Shown: positions 52,410 through 62,689, counted from the first letter of the stretch. The stretch is DNA of 64,000 bases from Alphaproteobacteria bacterium (GCA_016780775.1 JADHLI010000009.1:1-64000); one strand, 5' to 3'. The notes: generated by a model from the sequence alone, not told the origin. Numbers and translations are program-made.

Positions 52410-53543
52410 TTAATGTTTGGCGTGCCAGACGTCGGCTAGCCAATTTTCAAGCAGATGTGTGCCAGACAAGCCAAGTAAGCTATCGCGAAGCTGGCCAGGC
52501 AAGCCTGAAAGCCGCATAACCTGTCCTGTTAGACTGGCCTTGCTAGTGGTGGATTTTAGCTGACTGGCCCGCATAATAGCCATAGATCGCAGCGCATCAG
52601 ATAGCGCCTCTTCTTGCAGCTGTGCCTTTAGATAAGCAATATCAACAAAGCTCTGCCCGGCTCCTTGTGCTAGATGTGGCGGCATAATATGCGCAGCATC
52701 ACCTATCAATGTTACGTGCATTCGCCGCCAGCTAGCAGGCAAGCCATTTGAAAATAAAGGTAGCTTTACCCAATGCGGTGAGGCGTCCGCAACATATTTT
52801 AAAATCGGGTGAGGGGCTAGAAGCTGTGCCTGCCATTCAGGCCCAAGCTGTTCTGATGATGCGCAAAACACCATATTTATCCGCCTCTGGCCAGCCATGG
52901 GATAGCTTACAAAATGACAGCCATCGCCCAAGATAAGCTGTGTTTGCGTCCGGCTAAATAGACGTGGCAAGGCGTTTGCCTCAATGTCGCATCGCATCGC
53001 ATAATAAGGGGCTGCTTTAGCTGTTAGCTGGGCACCGCACACAAAAGAACGGCACAGCCCATTGACGCCGTCCGCACCAATAATTTCGTCCACATAGAGG
53101 GTTTGGCCATCTTCTAGCACTAACTCCATCTTGTCATTTGCGCGCGTGATGCTAAGAGCGGGACTTTCAATGCGTTCAACATTTTTTTGTCTGCCAAGTT
53201 TAGCCTCAATCGCCTGATAAAGGTCGCTGCGCCCGATACCGATATAAATCCGGTTTTGAGGGTGAGGAATTTCAGCTAATGCACGCCCATCACTCATTGC
53301 GGTGATAACAATATTATCCAACCGAACACCACTATCTAAGGCTGCATCATATAGACCAATGGCGCGCAAGGCTTCCAGCCCATTCGGCGCTAATTGCAAC
53401 CCACCAATAAGACGCGGCTTTGCACCGATCAGCAGAATATCATGTCGCTCGCCATTCTTATGCCCATATCTGTGTTGGGCAAGCATCAACCCGGCGGTGA
53501 TACCTGTTAGCCCTTGACCAATAATTGCAACTGTCTTTGTCAT
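52410..53543 (-). CDS. FAD-dependent aromatic-ring/UbiH-type monooxygenase
   Basis: A 377-residue flavoprotein hydroxylase. FAD motif AIIGQGLTGITAGLMLAQ at the N-terminus, the DG motif EIIGADGVNGLCRSFV near residue 160, and the GD motif LIGDAAHIMPPHLAQGAGQS near 275. It is comparable to salicylate or 3-hydroxybenzoate hydroxylases and to UbiH/VisC. The window offers no aromatic or quinone pathway context to decide. It is divergent from ppa. Confidence 0.87.
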   Translation of the reverse strand: MTKTVAIIGQGLTGITAGLMLAQHRYGHKNGERHDILLIGAKPRLIGGLQLAPNGLEALRAIGLYDAALDSGVRLDNIVITAMSDGRALAEIPHPQNRIYIGIGRSDLYQAIEAKLGRQKNVERIESPALSITRANDKMELVLEDGQTLYVDEIIGADGVNGLCRSFVCGAQLTAKAAPYYAMRCDIEANALPRLFSRTQTQLILGDGCHFVSYPMAGQRRINMVFCASSEQLGPEWQAQLLAPHPILKYVADASPHWVKLPLFSNGLPASWRRMHVTLIGDAAHIMPPHLAQGAGQSFVDIAYLKAQLQEEALSDALRSMAIMRASQLKSTTSKASLTGQVMRLSGLPGQLRDSLLGLSGTHLLENWLADVWHAKH

Positions 53544-53732
53544 ATCCTGTTTGTTCTACCTTAAAACAAAGGTTGTTGTCTTTGATGAAATTTCGCGGTG
53601 ATGGTGACGATTATATGATTTCTGTCTGGTAAAATGTCTATCATCTCGGTATTACATAGGCACAAGCAGACAGATGCAAGCTGCAATGCTAAAAACAGAT
53701 GCGCTAGCTTCTGTCCTCACGCGTTAAAAAGG

Positions 53733-54272
53733 ATGAGCAAGAAGATGAATTTGGACAAAGTATCCGTTGGCAAAAACCCGCCTGAAGAAGTTAATGTTGC
53801 CATTGAAATTCCCGCACAATCTGCACCTGTAAAATATGAGCTGGACAAGGATTCAGGGGCGTTGTTGGTAGACAGGTTTTTGCATACGCCAATGCATTAC
53901 CCGGTCAATTACGGCTTTGTGCCGCATACCCTGTCAGATGATGGCGATCCGATTGACGCGTGCGTGCTAACCCCAATGCCGATTGTACATGGCTGTATTA
54001 TTGCAGCGCGCCCCATTGGCGTATTGATGATGGAAGATGAAAGCGGTGTAGATGAAAAACTACTCTGTGTGCCAGTAGATAAATTGCATCCTCTTTATAA
54101 GGATGTAAAATCCACTGATGATTTGCCAGCAATTATTCTTGAACAAATCGGTCATTTCTTTGAGCATTACAAAGACCTTGAAAAAACCAAATGGGTAAAA
54201 GTGCAAGGTTGGGAAGGCCCTGAAAAGGCCGCAGAAATGATCAAAGCCGCTATTGAGCGGGCAAAGGCATAA
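53733..54272 (+). CDS. ppa: Inorganic pyrophosphatase, family I
   Basis: The track ORF starts at 53634, but the first 33 codons look non-coding. The ATG at 53733 follows AAAAAGG and gives 179 residues, the standard family I length. Active-site motifs: [34 protein letters not shown], and [10 protein letters not shown] with the metal-binding Asp triad near residue 70. It drives biosynthesis by removing pyrophosphate, which PyrE of this same gene run produces. It ends 10 bp before pyrC. Confidence 0.95.
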   Translation: MSKKMNLDKVSVGKNPPEEVNVAIEIPAQSAPVKYELDKDSGALLVDRFLHTPMHYPVNYGFVPHTLSDDGDPIDACVLTPMPIVHGCIIAARPIGVLMMEDESGVDEKLLCVPVDKLHPLYKDVKSTDDLPAIILEQIGHFFEHYKDLEKTKWVKVQGWEGPEKAAEMIKAAIERAKA

Positions 54273-54282
54273 AGGCATTCTA

Positions 54283-55329
54283 ATGCAGCAATTGACCATC
54301 AGGCGTCCCGATGACTGGCATTTGCATCTCCGTGACGAGGTGGTCATGCAAGCCGTATTGCCGCATAGTTCTAGCTGGTGTGGGCGGGCAATTATTATGC
54401 CTAATCTTGTCCCGCCTGTAACCACCCCTGAAATGGCAGATAAATACCGCCAGCGTATCCTTGCTGCCCTGCCTGAAGGGCATAATTTCACGCCGTTGAT
54501 GGTGTTGTATTTAACCGAAGCAACCACACCAGCAGAGGTGCGCAAAGGTGCCTCTGATGGTATTGTGACGGCTGTAAAGCTGTATCCGGCCGGGGCAACA
54601 ACCAATTCAGATAGCGGTGTGCGTGATATTGAAAAGGTGATGCCTGTTTTAGAAGAAATGGCAGAGATAGGCTTGCCGTTACTTGTGCATGGCGAGGTAA
54701 CAGATAGCGACATTGATATCTTTGATAGAGAGGCTGTCTTTATTGAGCGTGTGCTGGCACCCTTGCGCAAAAGGCTGCCTGAATTGCGGATTGTTTTTGA
54801 GCATATCACTACCCGGCAGGCGGCTGAGTTTGTACTGGCAGGGGATGATAATCTGGGCGCAACCATTACCCCGCATCACTTGTTGATCAATCGCAATGCT
54901 ATTTTGGCAGGCGGCATAAAACCGCATTATTATTGTCTTCCTGTTGCGAAAAGAGAGAGTCATAGACTAGCTTTGCTAGAGGCAGTGTTAGCGGATACTA
55001 AAAAGGTGTTTTTAGGCACTGATAGCGCCCCTCATCTTGACCCTGCAAAATTGCAGCCTTGTGGCTGTGCTGGTATTTTCAATGCGCCAAATACACTTGC
55101 CTGTCTTGCCCAGCTCTTCGAAGCGCATGATGCGCTAGATAGGTTGGAGAATTTCACCTCTGTCTATGGTCCAGAATTCTATCGCCTTCCTGTTAATTCA
55201 GATACCATAACACTTATCCGGCATGATACTGCCCAGCCTGCAATAGCGCCTGTTGTTACAGAAGAGGGGCCGGTAACTGTTTTTGATCCGCAAATAGAGA
55301 TATTCTGGTCGATAGCAGATAATTGCTAA
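54283..55329 (+). CDS. pyrC: Dihydroorotase
   Basis: The start is moved from 54253 to the ATG at 54283, which gives [18 protein letters not shown] and 348 residues, the usual length of class II PyrC. The zinc ligands HLHLRD lie near residue 13, VKLYPAG carries the carboxylated Lys near 100, [16 protein letters not shown] the His near 138, and GTDSAPH the catalytic Asp near 245. It closes carbamoyl aspartate to dihydroorotate in UMP synthesis. It is part of ppa-pyrC-pyrE. Confidence 0.96.
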   Translation: MQQLTIRRPDDWHLHLRDEVVMQAVLPHSSSWCGRAIIMPNLVPPVTTPEMADKYRQRILAALPEGHNFTPLMVLYLTEATTPAEVRKGASDGIVTAVKLYPAGATTNSDSGVRDIEKVMPVLEEMAEIGLPLLVHGEVTDSDIDIFDREAVFIERVLAPLRKRLPELRIVFEHITTRQAAEFVLAGDDNLGATITPHHLLINRNAILAGGIKPHYYCLPVAKRESHRLALLEAVLADTKKVFLGTDSAPHLDPAKLQPCGCAGIFNAPNTLACLAQLFEAHDALDRLENFTSVYGPEFYRLPVNSDTITLIRHDTAQPAIAPVVTEEGPVTVFDPQIEIFWSIADNC

Positions 55330-55363
55330 ACAGGGTGCTGATTTTAAAAAGGAAAGGGTTTAG

Positions 55364-56056
55364 ATGATTTCCGTAAGCCTTACAGATAAAAAAATGATCG
55401 CTGCAGCAACAGCTTCTATGCTGTTAGAAATTGAAGCGGTGCATGTGAATGCTGACAAGCCTTTTATCCTTACATCAGGGGCAGCAAGCCCAGTTTATAT
55501 TGATTGCCGCAAGCTTATATCTTTCCCACGTATTCGCGCTGCCTTAATGGATTTTGGTATTTCTGTGCTGTCACAAGAAGCAGGTTTTGAAGCTTTTGAC
55601 AGTGTCGCAGGCGGCGAGACAGCAGGCATTCCTTTTGCTGCCTTTATGGCCGAACGCCTAGGTCTGCCGATGCAATATGTGCGCAAAAAGCCAAAGGGGT
55701 TTGGCCGCAATGCACAGATAGAAGGCCATTTGGTAGAAGATAGCCGGGTGCTGTTGGTTGAAGATTTGGCAACCGACGGCGGCAGTAAATTTATGTTTGC
55801 TGATGCCCTTCGTAAAGCAGGCGCACAATGCAATCATGTGTTTGTTGTTTTCTATTACGATATTTTTGCCCATGCCCGTGATGAAATGAAAGAAGCTGGC
55901 TTAGAATTGCATTATCTAGCAAGCTGGTGGGATGTGTTAGACCAGATTAAAAATAGTGATAAGTTTGATGATAAAACCTGTGCAGCAGTGGAAGCTTTCT
56001 TGCATGATCCAAAAGGGTGGTCTGCTGCCAATGGGGGCACAACAAACAAGGATTAA
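55364..56056 (+). CDS. pyrE: Orotate phosphoribosyltransferase
   Basis: It joins orotate to PRPP to give OMP, releasing pyrophosphate. The 230-residue type I PRTase has the PRPP loop [15 protein letters not shown] near residue 128. [22 protein letters not shown] and [16 protein letters not shown] are typical of PyrE. It sits 34 bp after pyrC and 8 bp before the nucleoside hydrolase, linking de novo and salvage genes in one run. pyrF is not here. Confidence 0.95.
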   Translation: MISVSLTDKKMIAAATASMLLEIEAVHVNADKPFILTSGAASPVYIDCRKLISFPRIRAALMDFGISVLSQEAGFEAFDSVAGGETAGIPFAAFMAERLGLPMQYVRKKPKGFGRNAQIEGHLVEDSRVLLVEDLATDGGSKFMFADALRKAGAQCNHVFVVFYYDIFAHARDEMKEAGLELHYLASWWDVLDQIKNSDKFDDKTCAAVEAFLHDPKGWSAANGGTTNKD

Positions 56057-56064
56057 ATAGGGCT

Positions 56065-57036
56065 GTGAGCGTCAATAAAGACAAAACAGATAAAATCATT
56101 ATTGATACAGACCCAGGCATTGATGATGCGATGGCCATTCATCTAGCCTTTGCAGATGCGCGTTTGGAGGTGCTAGCGCTTACGTCTGTTTTTGGCAATG
56201 TCTTCACAGAACAAGCTACCCGCAATGCCCTTGCCCTTGTGGAGCATGCTGGTAGCACCATTCCCGTCGCAGCAGGGGCGGCGCGTCCACGCAGCCAGAC
56301 GCCAAATGCGCCCTCTCATTATGTACATGGAAAAGAGGGTTTTGGTAATTTGCCAGCCCCTAGGCCAAAAGCCCAGCCTGATCCGCGCGAAGCGCCGCAG
56401 CTGCTGTCGCAGATGTGCCGCCAGCAAAGCGGTGAGATAATTTTGTGTCCAGTTGGCCCGCTTACCAATATCGCCGCGCTCCTAGATGCTGACCCAGATA
56501 TAGCCGCGCATGTGAAAAAGCTGGTTATTATGGGCGGGGCGGTATGGTGTCCGGGTAATGTCACTAATGTAGCTGAGGCCAATATCTGGAATGACCCACA
56601 TGCTGCAGACCGCGTTTTCGCCGCTGATTGGGATATTGATCTGATAGGGCTTGATGTCACTCAAAAAGTTACGTGTGTGCAAGATGATTTTGAAGGGCTA
56701 CGCCAGACCTCTCCCGATATTGGCGGCTTTCTGGCAGATATAACTAGCTTTTATATTGATTTTTATCATTCTGTGGTTGGCCAGCATGTTTGTATGATGC
56801 ATGACCCTTCGGCAGTCATTGCGGTCACAGATAGAGATGCATTTGAATTTCGTGAAGCGCCCCTGCGGGTTGTGTGCGAAGGTGATGAGATTGGCCGAAC
56901 CATAGCAGATATGCAGTGTGGGCGGCGGCCAGTTAATGTTGCGGCAGGTGTAGATAGTGCGCGGGTGCGTAAAATTTTTCTGGATATCTGCGCACAAGCT
57001 GACACAATGAGGAGTAGAAGAATTGCCGCTAGCTAG
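56065..57036 (+). CDS. Inosine-uridine-type nucleoside N-ribohydrolase
   Basis: It splits nucleosides to base and ribose. The track start (56017) lies inside pyrE. I choose the GTG at 56065, 8 bp after the pyrE stop, giving 323 residues. The calcium/ribose motif IIDTDPGIDDAMAIHLAF is at the N-terminus. ILCPVGPLTNIAALLD, VIMGGAV and the C-terminal MHDPSAVIAVTD complete the family. It would act on nucleosides brought in by the ABC importer downstream, and the free uracil would go to Upp. Confidence 0.92.
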   Translation: MSVNKDKTDKIIIDTDPGIDDAMAIHLAFADARLEVLALTSVFGNVFTEQATRNALALVEHAGSTIPVAAGAARPRSQTPNAPSHYVHGKEGFGNLPAPRPKAQPDPREAPQLLSQMCRQQSGEIILCPVGPLTNIAALLDADPDIAAHVKKLVIMGGAVWCPGNVTNVAEANIWNDPHAADRVFAADWDIDLIGLDVTQKVTCVQDDFEGLRQTSPDIGGFLADITSFYIDFYHSVVGQHVCMMHDPSAVIAVTDRDAFEFREAPLRVVCEGDEIGRTIADMQCGRRPVNVAAGVDSARVRKIFLDICAQADTMRSRRIAAS

Positions 57037-57114
57037 TCGAGCTTCTTTTCGTTTCTACTAAAGATATGAAGGCCAAATTTTAGGCAATAAAAAAGACAGA
57101 AATTGTTGGTTTAG

Positions 57115-57948
57115 ATGCATATTCAGAACGTTGATTATCAAGCAGATAATGCGCCGCAAGACCTTGCCCAATCCCTGCGCGAGACAGGCTTTGCGGTACT
57201 TAGCAACCATCCGATTACACCTGCGCGGATCCAGGCTATTTATACGAGCTGGGGCAATTTTTTTGCCTCTGAAGGCAAGCAGAATTATCTGCGCGACCCG
57301 ATACGCCAAGATGGCTATTTCCCGTTTAAGTCTGAGCATGCCAAAGATGCAGACGAAAAAGATTTAAAAGAATTTTTCCATATCTATCCATGGGGCCGTG
57401 TGCCAGAAAATTTGGCAGCAGAAACTAGAGCTTTTTATGCAGATTTAGTTGGCTTGGGTGTGGAGCTGCTTGGCTGGTTAGATGGCCAGTTGCCAGCTGA
57501 TATTTCAGGTAAATTAAGTGCGCCATTGCGTGAGATGATGACCGGGAGTGAGCAAAGCTTGCTCCGTATCTTGCATTATCCGCCAGTTGCAGAGGATGAG
57601 CGTTCTGCTGCGATTCGCGCTGCTGCGCATGAGGATATTAACCTTATTACATTGCTGGTAGCAGGATCTCAGCCCGGTTTGCAAGCTATGGATAATCAGG
57701 GTAGATGGCATGAAGTGCCGTGCGATCCTGGTATGATTACAATTAATAACGGGGATATGCTGGCGTTGGCGAGTGCTAATTATTTTCCCTCCACAACGCA
57801 CCGTGTTGTGAATCCAGGTGAAAATCCAAATCAATCACGCTATTCTATGCCTATGTTTTTACATCCACGTCCGGATGTAGAGCTAAAGCCAGCTTTTAGT
57901 GCAGATCAGTTTTTACAGGAGCGGCTCAAAGAAATCGGGCTAAAATAA
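57115..57948 (+). CDS. 2-oxoglutarate/Fe(II)-dependent oxygenase, isopenicillin-N-synthase-like
   Basis: A 277-residue double-stranded beta-helix oxygenase. Iron ligands are HxD in AAHEDINLITLLVAG near residue 170 and the distal His in TTHRVVNPG near 227. The 2-oxoglutarate Arg is in QSRYSMPMFLHP near 241. The N-terminal region (LRETGFAVLSNHPI) is the DIOX_N type. It lies inside a nucleoside salvage run, 11 bp before the binding-protein gene. Thymine 7-hydroxylase belongs to the same superfamily branch, so base or nucleoside oxidation is a reasonable guess, not a finding. Confidence 0.88.
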   Translation: MHIQNVDYQADNAPQDLAQSLRETGFAVLSNHPITPARIQAIYTSWGNFFASEGKQNYLRDPIRQDGYFPFKSEHAKDADEKDLKEFFHIYPWGRVPENLAAETRAFYADLVGLGVELLGWLDGQLPADISGKLSAPLREMMTGSEQSLLRILHYPPVAEDERSAAIRAAAHEDINLITLLVAGSQPGLQAMDNQGRWHEVPCDPGMITINNGDMLALASANYFPSTTHRVVNPGENPNQSRYSMPMFLHPRPDVELKPAFSADQFLQERLKEIGLK

Positions 57949-57959
57949 AATCAGGGAGA

Positions 57960-58970
57960 ATGATGATGAAATTCGTCAAGACATTAGCTATCGCTGCCGT
58001 CTCTGCGGTTGGTTTTGCTACTATGGTTCAGGCAGCAGATATCAAGCCTGCAGTGATTTACGACATGGGTGGTAAGTTTGATAAATCCTTCAATGAAGGG
58101 GTGTATAACGGGGTGAAGAAATTCACCGATGAAACCGGTATTGAAGTGATGGAATTTGAAGTCACGAACGAAACCCAGCGTGAACAAGCTATGCGCAGGA
58201 TGGCTGAGCGCGGGGCAACAGTTATTCTGGGTGTTGGCTTTGCACAGGCAGATGCGATTGCCAAAGTGGCTGCTGAATATCCAGACAAGCAATTCTCTAT
58301 TATTGATGTTAGCTGGCTAGATGCGCCAAATCTGCGTCAATATTCGTTTAAAGAACATGAAGGCAGCTATCTGGTGGGCGTTGCCGCCGCCTTGGCTAGT
58401 GAGACAGGCAAGGTTGGTTTTGTAGGCGGAATGGATATTCCGCTTATTCGCAAATTTGCGTGTGGTTATGTAGGCGGAGTGAAGGCGGCAAATGGAAATG
58501 CAGATGTCTATCAGAATATGACAGGCACTACCCCATCTGCATGGAATGATCCTGCCAAAGGTGCAGAGCTAGCAAAAAGCCAAATCGATAGAGGTGCAGA
58601 TGTAGTGTATCATGCCGCTGGCGGAACAGGTCTTGGTGTTATTCAGGCTGCGGCTGATGCAGGCAAACTGGCCATTGGTGTTGATTCAAACCAGAACGGC
58701 CTCGCGCCGGGTTCTGTTCTAACCTCGATGCTAAAGCGTGTGGATGTTGCTGCATATGAAACTTTCAAAGATGCGATGGATGGTAAATTTACCTCTGGCC
58801 TGCAAGCGCTAGGTATCGCAGAAGGTGGTGTTGATTGGGCTCTAGATGAAAATAACGCCTCTCTGATTACAGCAGATATCAAGGCGGCTGTTGAACAGGC
58901 GCGCAAAGATATTCTAAGCGGTGCGGTAAGTGTTCATAACTATGAAAGCACATCAAGCTGCCCGTACTAA
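57960..58970 (+). CDS. BMP-family nucleoside ABC transporter substrate-binding protein
   Basis: A 336-residue Bmp/PnrA-like periplasmic protein with a signal peptide ending at MVQAADIKP. There is no lipobox, so it is soluble. Mature motifs: VIYDMGGKFDKSFNEGVYNG, FIDVSWLDAPNLRQYSFKEHEGSYLVG, GKVGFVGGMDIPLIRKFACGYVGG, and IGVDSNQN. Of three consecutive ATGs (57960, 57963, 57966) the third is best spaced from GGGAG and is probably the real start. It feeds the ABC importer encoded next. Confidence 0.93.
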   Translation: MMMKFVKTLAIAAVSAVGFATMVQAADIKPAVIYDMGGKFDKSFNEGVYNGVKKFTDETGIEVMEFEVTNETQREQAMRRMAERGATVILGVGFAQADAIAKVAAEYPDKQFSIIDVSWLDAPNLRQYSFKEHEGSYLVGVAAALASETGKVGFVGGMDIPLIRKFACGYVGGVKAANGNADVYQNMTGTTPSAWNDPAKGAELAKSQIDRGADVVYHAAGGTGLGVIQAAADAGKLAIGVDSNQNGLAPGSVLTSMLKRVDVAAYETFKDAMDGKFTSGLQALGIAEGGVDWALDENNASLITADIKAAVEQARKDILSGAVSVHNYESTSSCPY

Positions 58971-58996
58971 TGGCATCTTTTTAATCTTTCATAGAG

Positions 58997-60613
58997 ATGC
59001 ACAAAAAAACCCTTTCAGATACAGGTGGCGCTGATACAGCGCCGCCTGCTATTTATCTTAAAAATATTTATAAAAGCTTTGGGGCTGTTCAGGCTAACAA
59101 GGATATTGACTTGCATGTAAGTGCGGGCACTATTCACGGGATTGTCGGCGAAAATGGCGCTGGTAAATCTACGCTTGTTTCTATCTTATATGGATTTTAT
59201 ACCGCGGACCGTGGCAAGACAGAAATATTTGGCGCGCCCGTAGTGTTGCGCTCGACGGCAGATGCGATTGCTGCGGGTATTGGTATGGTGCATCAGCATT
59301 TTATGCTGGTGCCAAACTTTAGCGTTTTAGAAAATATTATTCTTGGCCATGAGGGGTCAAGCAGTTTGCAGGCTGGTTTGGAAAAAGCGACCAAAGAGCT
59401 GCAAAATATTGCTGATAAATATGGCCTGCAGGTCGATTTGCATGCGCTAGTCCAAGACTTGCCCGTCGGCTTGCAACAACGTGTTGAGATTTTAAAGGCT
59501 TTATATCGCGGTGCGCGGGTGCTTATTTTGGACGAGCCAACAGGTGTTCTGACCCCGCAGGAAACCAAGCAGCTATTTGAGATATTAAGATCGCTACGCG
59601 CGCAAGGCGTGACCATTTTGCTCATTACCCACAAATTAAAAGAAATTATGGCTGTCACAGATAATGTATCGGTAATGCGTGGCGGGGAAATGGTTGCCCA
59701 TCTTGAGACCCAAAAAACCTCGCCAGAGCAGCTTGCAGAGTTAATGGTGGGCCGGCCTGTTTTACTAACGGTAGGCTATGATAGTGCAGAGGCTGGCGAT
59801 ATCTGTTTGCAAGTCGAACATTTATCTATGCGCGATGACAGTGGCAAAAGCTGTTTGCAGGATATCAGCTTTAGTGTGCGGCGTGGCGAGATTTTTGGTA
59901 TTGCCGGTGTGTCTGGCAACGGGCAGTCAGAATTGCTGGAAGTGCTAGCCGGTATATCAGCGCTTGATGCTGGCAGAGTTGTAATTGGCACAACTGAAAT
60001 CAGTGCAGATAATCCTGCAACGCCCGCTGAGGTGAAAGAATTGGGTCTTGCTCATATCCCTGAAGACAGGCATGCAATGGGGCTTATTTTGCCCTTTACC
60101 GCAGCAGAAACAGCGATGCTTGGATATGAGGAACGCGGGGCGGTAAGTGGCCGTTCGCCGTTTTTATCTCCAGATAAAATTACCCGTCATTGTGCAAAAC
60201 TGATGACAGATTTTGATATTCGCCCAGCTGATCCAAACCTAAAAAGTAATCTGTTTTCAGGCGGCAATCAGCAAAAAATTGTGGTGGCAAGAGAGATATC
60301 TGCGCATCCAGATATTCTGCTGGTTGGCCAGCCTACCAGAGGGGTGGATATTGGGGCTATTGAATTTATCCACAAACAATTACTGGCTTTGCGCGATGCT
60401 GGATGCGCAATTATTTTAGTATCTGTAGAGCTGGACGAAATTTTGAATCTATCCGATAGGATAATGGTGATGAATGCAGGCCAGAATATGGGCATTCTTG
60501 TGCGTGAAGATGCGGATGTGCAGAAAATTGGTCTGATGATGGCGGGGCTTGAAAATACTGGCAATATTGCTACGTCGTTGGCGTCAGAAAAAAAGGGGGG
60601 CAAGCATGAATAA
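58997..60613 (+). CDS. Nucleoside ABC transporter ATP-binding protein (two ATPase domains)
   Basis: A 538-residue duplicated ATPase of the sugar/nucleoside importer type. The first domain has Walker A GENGAGKSTLVS near residue 52 and DLPVGLQQRVEILKALYRG as the signature region. The second domain has a degenerate Walker A GVSGNGQSELLE near 310 and the signature LFSGGNQQKIVVAREI near 418. It overlaps the first permease gene by 8 bp (ATGAATAA), so they are translationally coupled. With BMP and two permeases it forms a complete nucleoside importer. Confidence 0.93.
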   Translation: MHKKTLSDTGGADTAPPAIYLKNIYKSFGAVQANKDIDLHVSAGTIHGIVGENGAGKSTLVSILYGFYTADRGKTEIFGAPVVLRSTADAIAAGIGMVHQHFMLVPNFSVLENIILGHEGSSSLQAGLEKATKELQNIADKYGLQVDLHALVQDLPVGLQQRVEILKALYRGARVLILDEPTGVLTPQETKQLFEILRSLRAQGVTILLITHKLKEIMAVTDNVSVMRGGEMVAHLETQKTSPEQLAELMVGRPVLLTVGYDSAEAGDICLQVEHLSMRDDSGKSCLQDISFSVRRGEIFGIAGVSGNGQSELLEVLAGISALDAGRVVIGTTEISADNPATPAEVKELGLAHIPEDRHAMGLILPFTAAETAMLGYEERGAVSGRSPFLSPDKITRHCAKLMTDFDIRPADPNLKSNLFSGGNQQKIVVAREISAHPDILLVGQPTRGVDIGAIEFIHKQLLALRDAGCAIILVSVELDEILNLSDRIMVMNAGQNMGILVREDADVQKIGLMMAGLENTGNIATSLASEKKGGKHE

Positions 60614-61721
60614 AGATGCGTTGCCTAGATGGATAGATATTGGCTTGCTGCCGCTGATTAATTTGCTGGCCGCTCTTATCGTGTCGGGAATCATTATTGC
60701 TATTATTGGCGAGAATCCGTTTGTTGCAATGGGGGTGATGCTAAAAGGTGCTTTTGTTTATAAGGGCGCGCTTGGCTATACATTATTTTATACAACAAAC
60801 TTTATTTTCACAGGCCTAGCGGTTGCGGTCGCCTTTCATGCGATGCTGTTCAATATTGGCGGCGAGGGACAGGCGATGATAGGCGGACTTGGGGTCGGGC
60901 TAGTTTGTATTGCCCTTGATAGCCTGCTGCCACCTTTTCTGGTGGTAGTCCTTGCGATAGCGGCCGCTGCCTTGTTTGGGGCGGTATGGGGTGTTATTCC
61001 GGGCTGGCTACAAGCACGGCGCGGCAGTCATATTGTGATCACCACCATCATGTTTAATTTTATTGCGGCATCGGTAATGGTCTGGCTACTGGCCGGGATG
61101 CTAATGGCGCCTGGGCAAATGTCACCGGAAACGCGAAGTTTTGCGGAAGGGGTTGGCCTGCCGCAAATACATGATGTTTTGAACGCTATGGGCTTTTCGG
61201 TCGCTAAATCACCCTTAAATTTTTCTTTTGTGGTAGCGTTATTGGCCAGCTTTGGTGTTTGGGTGCTTATTTGGCGCACCCGACTAGGCTATGTAATCAG
61301 AGCCACTGGACATAGCGAGCGCGCGGCAATTTATGCTGGTCATAATCCCGCCTATATCATCATGATCGCGATGGCTATTTCCGGAGGCCTTGCTGGGCTG
61401 ATGTCTTTAAACGAGATTTTGGGCGTGCAAGAGCGGGTGATCTTGAACTTTACCTCAGGCTATGGGTTTACAGGTATTGCTGTTGCTTTGATGGGGCGCA
61501 ATCATCCGGTAGGCATCTTGTTTGCTAGCCTTTTATTTGGCGCTCTTTATCAGGGTGGTGCAGAGCTGGATTTTGAATTTCAAACCATCACCCGCGAGAT
61601 GGTATTGATGATCCAAGGCCTCATAATTTTATTTTCAGGGGCGCTGGCTTATCTATTTGCACCGTTGGTTGCACGCATCTATTTTCGGCTGAAAGTGCCT
61701 TCTGGAGGCGGCGATGGCTGA
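60606..61721 (+). CDS. Nucleoside ABC transporter permease, first subunit
   Basis: The start is placed at 60606 rather than the track's 60549, because MNKDALPRWIDIG begins the conserved protein and overlaps the ATPase stop by 8 bp. It has 371 residues with about nine hydrophobic segments. FNIGGEGQAMIGGLGVG and GSHIVITTIMFNFIAASVM are the BPD_transp_2 hallmarks. It pairs with the next gene, with which it overlaps by 8 bp. Confidence 0.93.
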   Translation: MNKDALPRWIDIGLLPLINLLAALIVSGIIIAIIGENPFVAMGVMLKGAFVYKGALGYTLFYTTNFIFTGLAVAVAFHAMLFNIGGEGQAMIGGLGVGLVCIALDSLLPPFLVVVLAIAAAALFGAVWGVIPGWLQARRGSHIVITTIMFNFIAASVMVWLLAGMLMAPGQMSPETRSFAEGVGLPQIHDVLNAMGFSVAKSPLNFSFVVALLASFGVWVLIWRTRLGYVIRATGHSERAAIYAGHNPAYIIMIAMAISGGLAGLMSLNEILGVQERVILNFTSGYGFTGIAVALMGRNHPVGILFASLLFGALYQGGAELDFEFQTITREMVLMIQGLIILFSGALAYLFAPLVARIYFRLKVPSGGGDG

Positions 61722-62688
61722 TCTCTGGATACAGTTTTTACTTACGCTAGATGCCACTTTACGGGTTGCAATACCGCTAATTTTATGCGCGATGGCAGGG
61801 TTGTTTTCAGAACGCTCGGGCATCATTGATATCTCGCTTGAAGGCAAGATGCTAATGGCGGCCTTTGCTGCGGGAACGCTTGCTGCGCTTACTGGCTCGG
61901 CGATAGCTGGGCTTGTAGGCGCTATTCTGGTGTCGGTAATGTTCAGCCTCATTCACGGCTTTGCTTGTATTACCCATAAGGGCAATCAGGTTATATCTGG
62001 CTTGGCGATCAATATTCTTGCTTCTGGTTTAACCGTTACGTTGGGGATTGCGATTTTTGCCAAAGGAGGGCAAACCCCGATGCTATCGCGTGAGGCCAGA
62101 TTTAGCTCTATCGAGCTACCTTTCGCCGAAGCGGCAGGCGCAATTCCGTTTATTGGACCCATCTATAAAGAGATTATTTCAGGGCATAATATTTTGGTCT
62201 GGTGTGCGCTGATAGCGGTATGGCTAACAGGGTTTGTTATTTTTAAAACGGCATTTGGTCTGCGTCTGCGCGCGGTCGGCGAAAAGCCCGAAGCGGTGGA
62301 TACAGCTGGTATTAGCGTGTCTGGCTTGCGCTATCGTGCGGTAATTATTGCTGGCATATTATGCGGGATTGCAGGGGCGTATCTGTCGATTGCGCATGGG
62401 GCGGGCTTTGTGCGCGAAATGACAGCTGGCAAAGGTTATATAGCGCTAGCTGCGCTGATATTTGGTAATTGGCGGCCTGTACCAGCACTTGCTGCCTGTT
62501 TGATGTTTGGTTTTCTGGATGCGGTTGCGGCTCGCCTGCAAGGGGTGGAAGTGCCCGTAATTGGACAGATTCCGACTGACCTGATTTTGGTTCTGCCTTA
62601 TGTGCTAACGGTGGTATTGCTGGCTGGGTTCATTGGCAAAGCAACACCGCCGCGTGCGATAGGCCGGCCATATGTTAAGGAGCGATAA
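61714..62688 (+). CDS. Nucleoside ABC transporter permease, second subunit
   Basis: A 324-residue membrane protein of the same BPD_transp_2 family. FSERSGIIDISLEGKMLMAAFA near residue 30 and GKGYIALAALIFGNWRPV near 240 identify the second permease of BMP-type nucleoside importers. It overlaps the preceding permease and stops 1 bp before the cdd start, so import and deamination genes are one transcript. Confidence 0.93.
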   Translation: MADLWIQFLLTLDATLRVAIPLILCAMAGLFSERSGIIDISLEGKMLMAAFAAGTLAALTGSAIAGLVGAILVSVMFSLIHGFACITHKGNQVISGLAINILASGLTVTLGIAIFAKGGQTPMLSREARFSSIELPFAEAAGAIPFIGPIYKEIISGHNILVWCALIAVWLTGFVIFKTAFGLRLRAVGEKPEAVDTAGISVSGLRYRAVIIAGILCGIAGAYLSIAHGAGFVREMTAGKGYIALAALIFGNWRPVPALAACLMFGFLDAVAARLQGVEVPVIGQIPTDLILVLPYVLTVVLLAGFIGKATPPRAIGRPYVKER

Positions 62689-62689
62689 G

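Noticed and set aside
53634-53732. N-terminal 33 codons of the ppa track ORF
   Set aside because: The standard family I fold and a ribosome site both place the start at 53733. The upstream codons look like leader sequence.
54060-54866. 268-aa minus-strand ORF over ppa and pyrC
   Set aside because: It is antisense to two clear housekeeping genes, has a Ser-rich shadow composition and matches no family.
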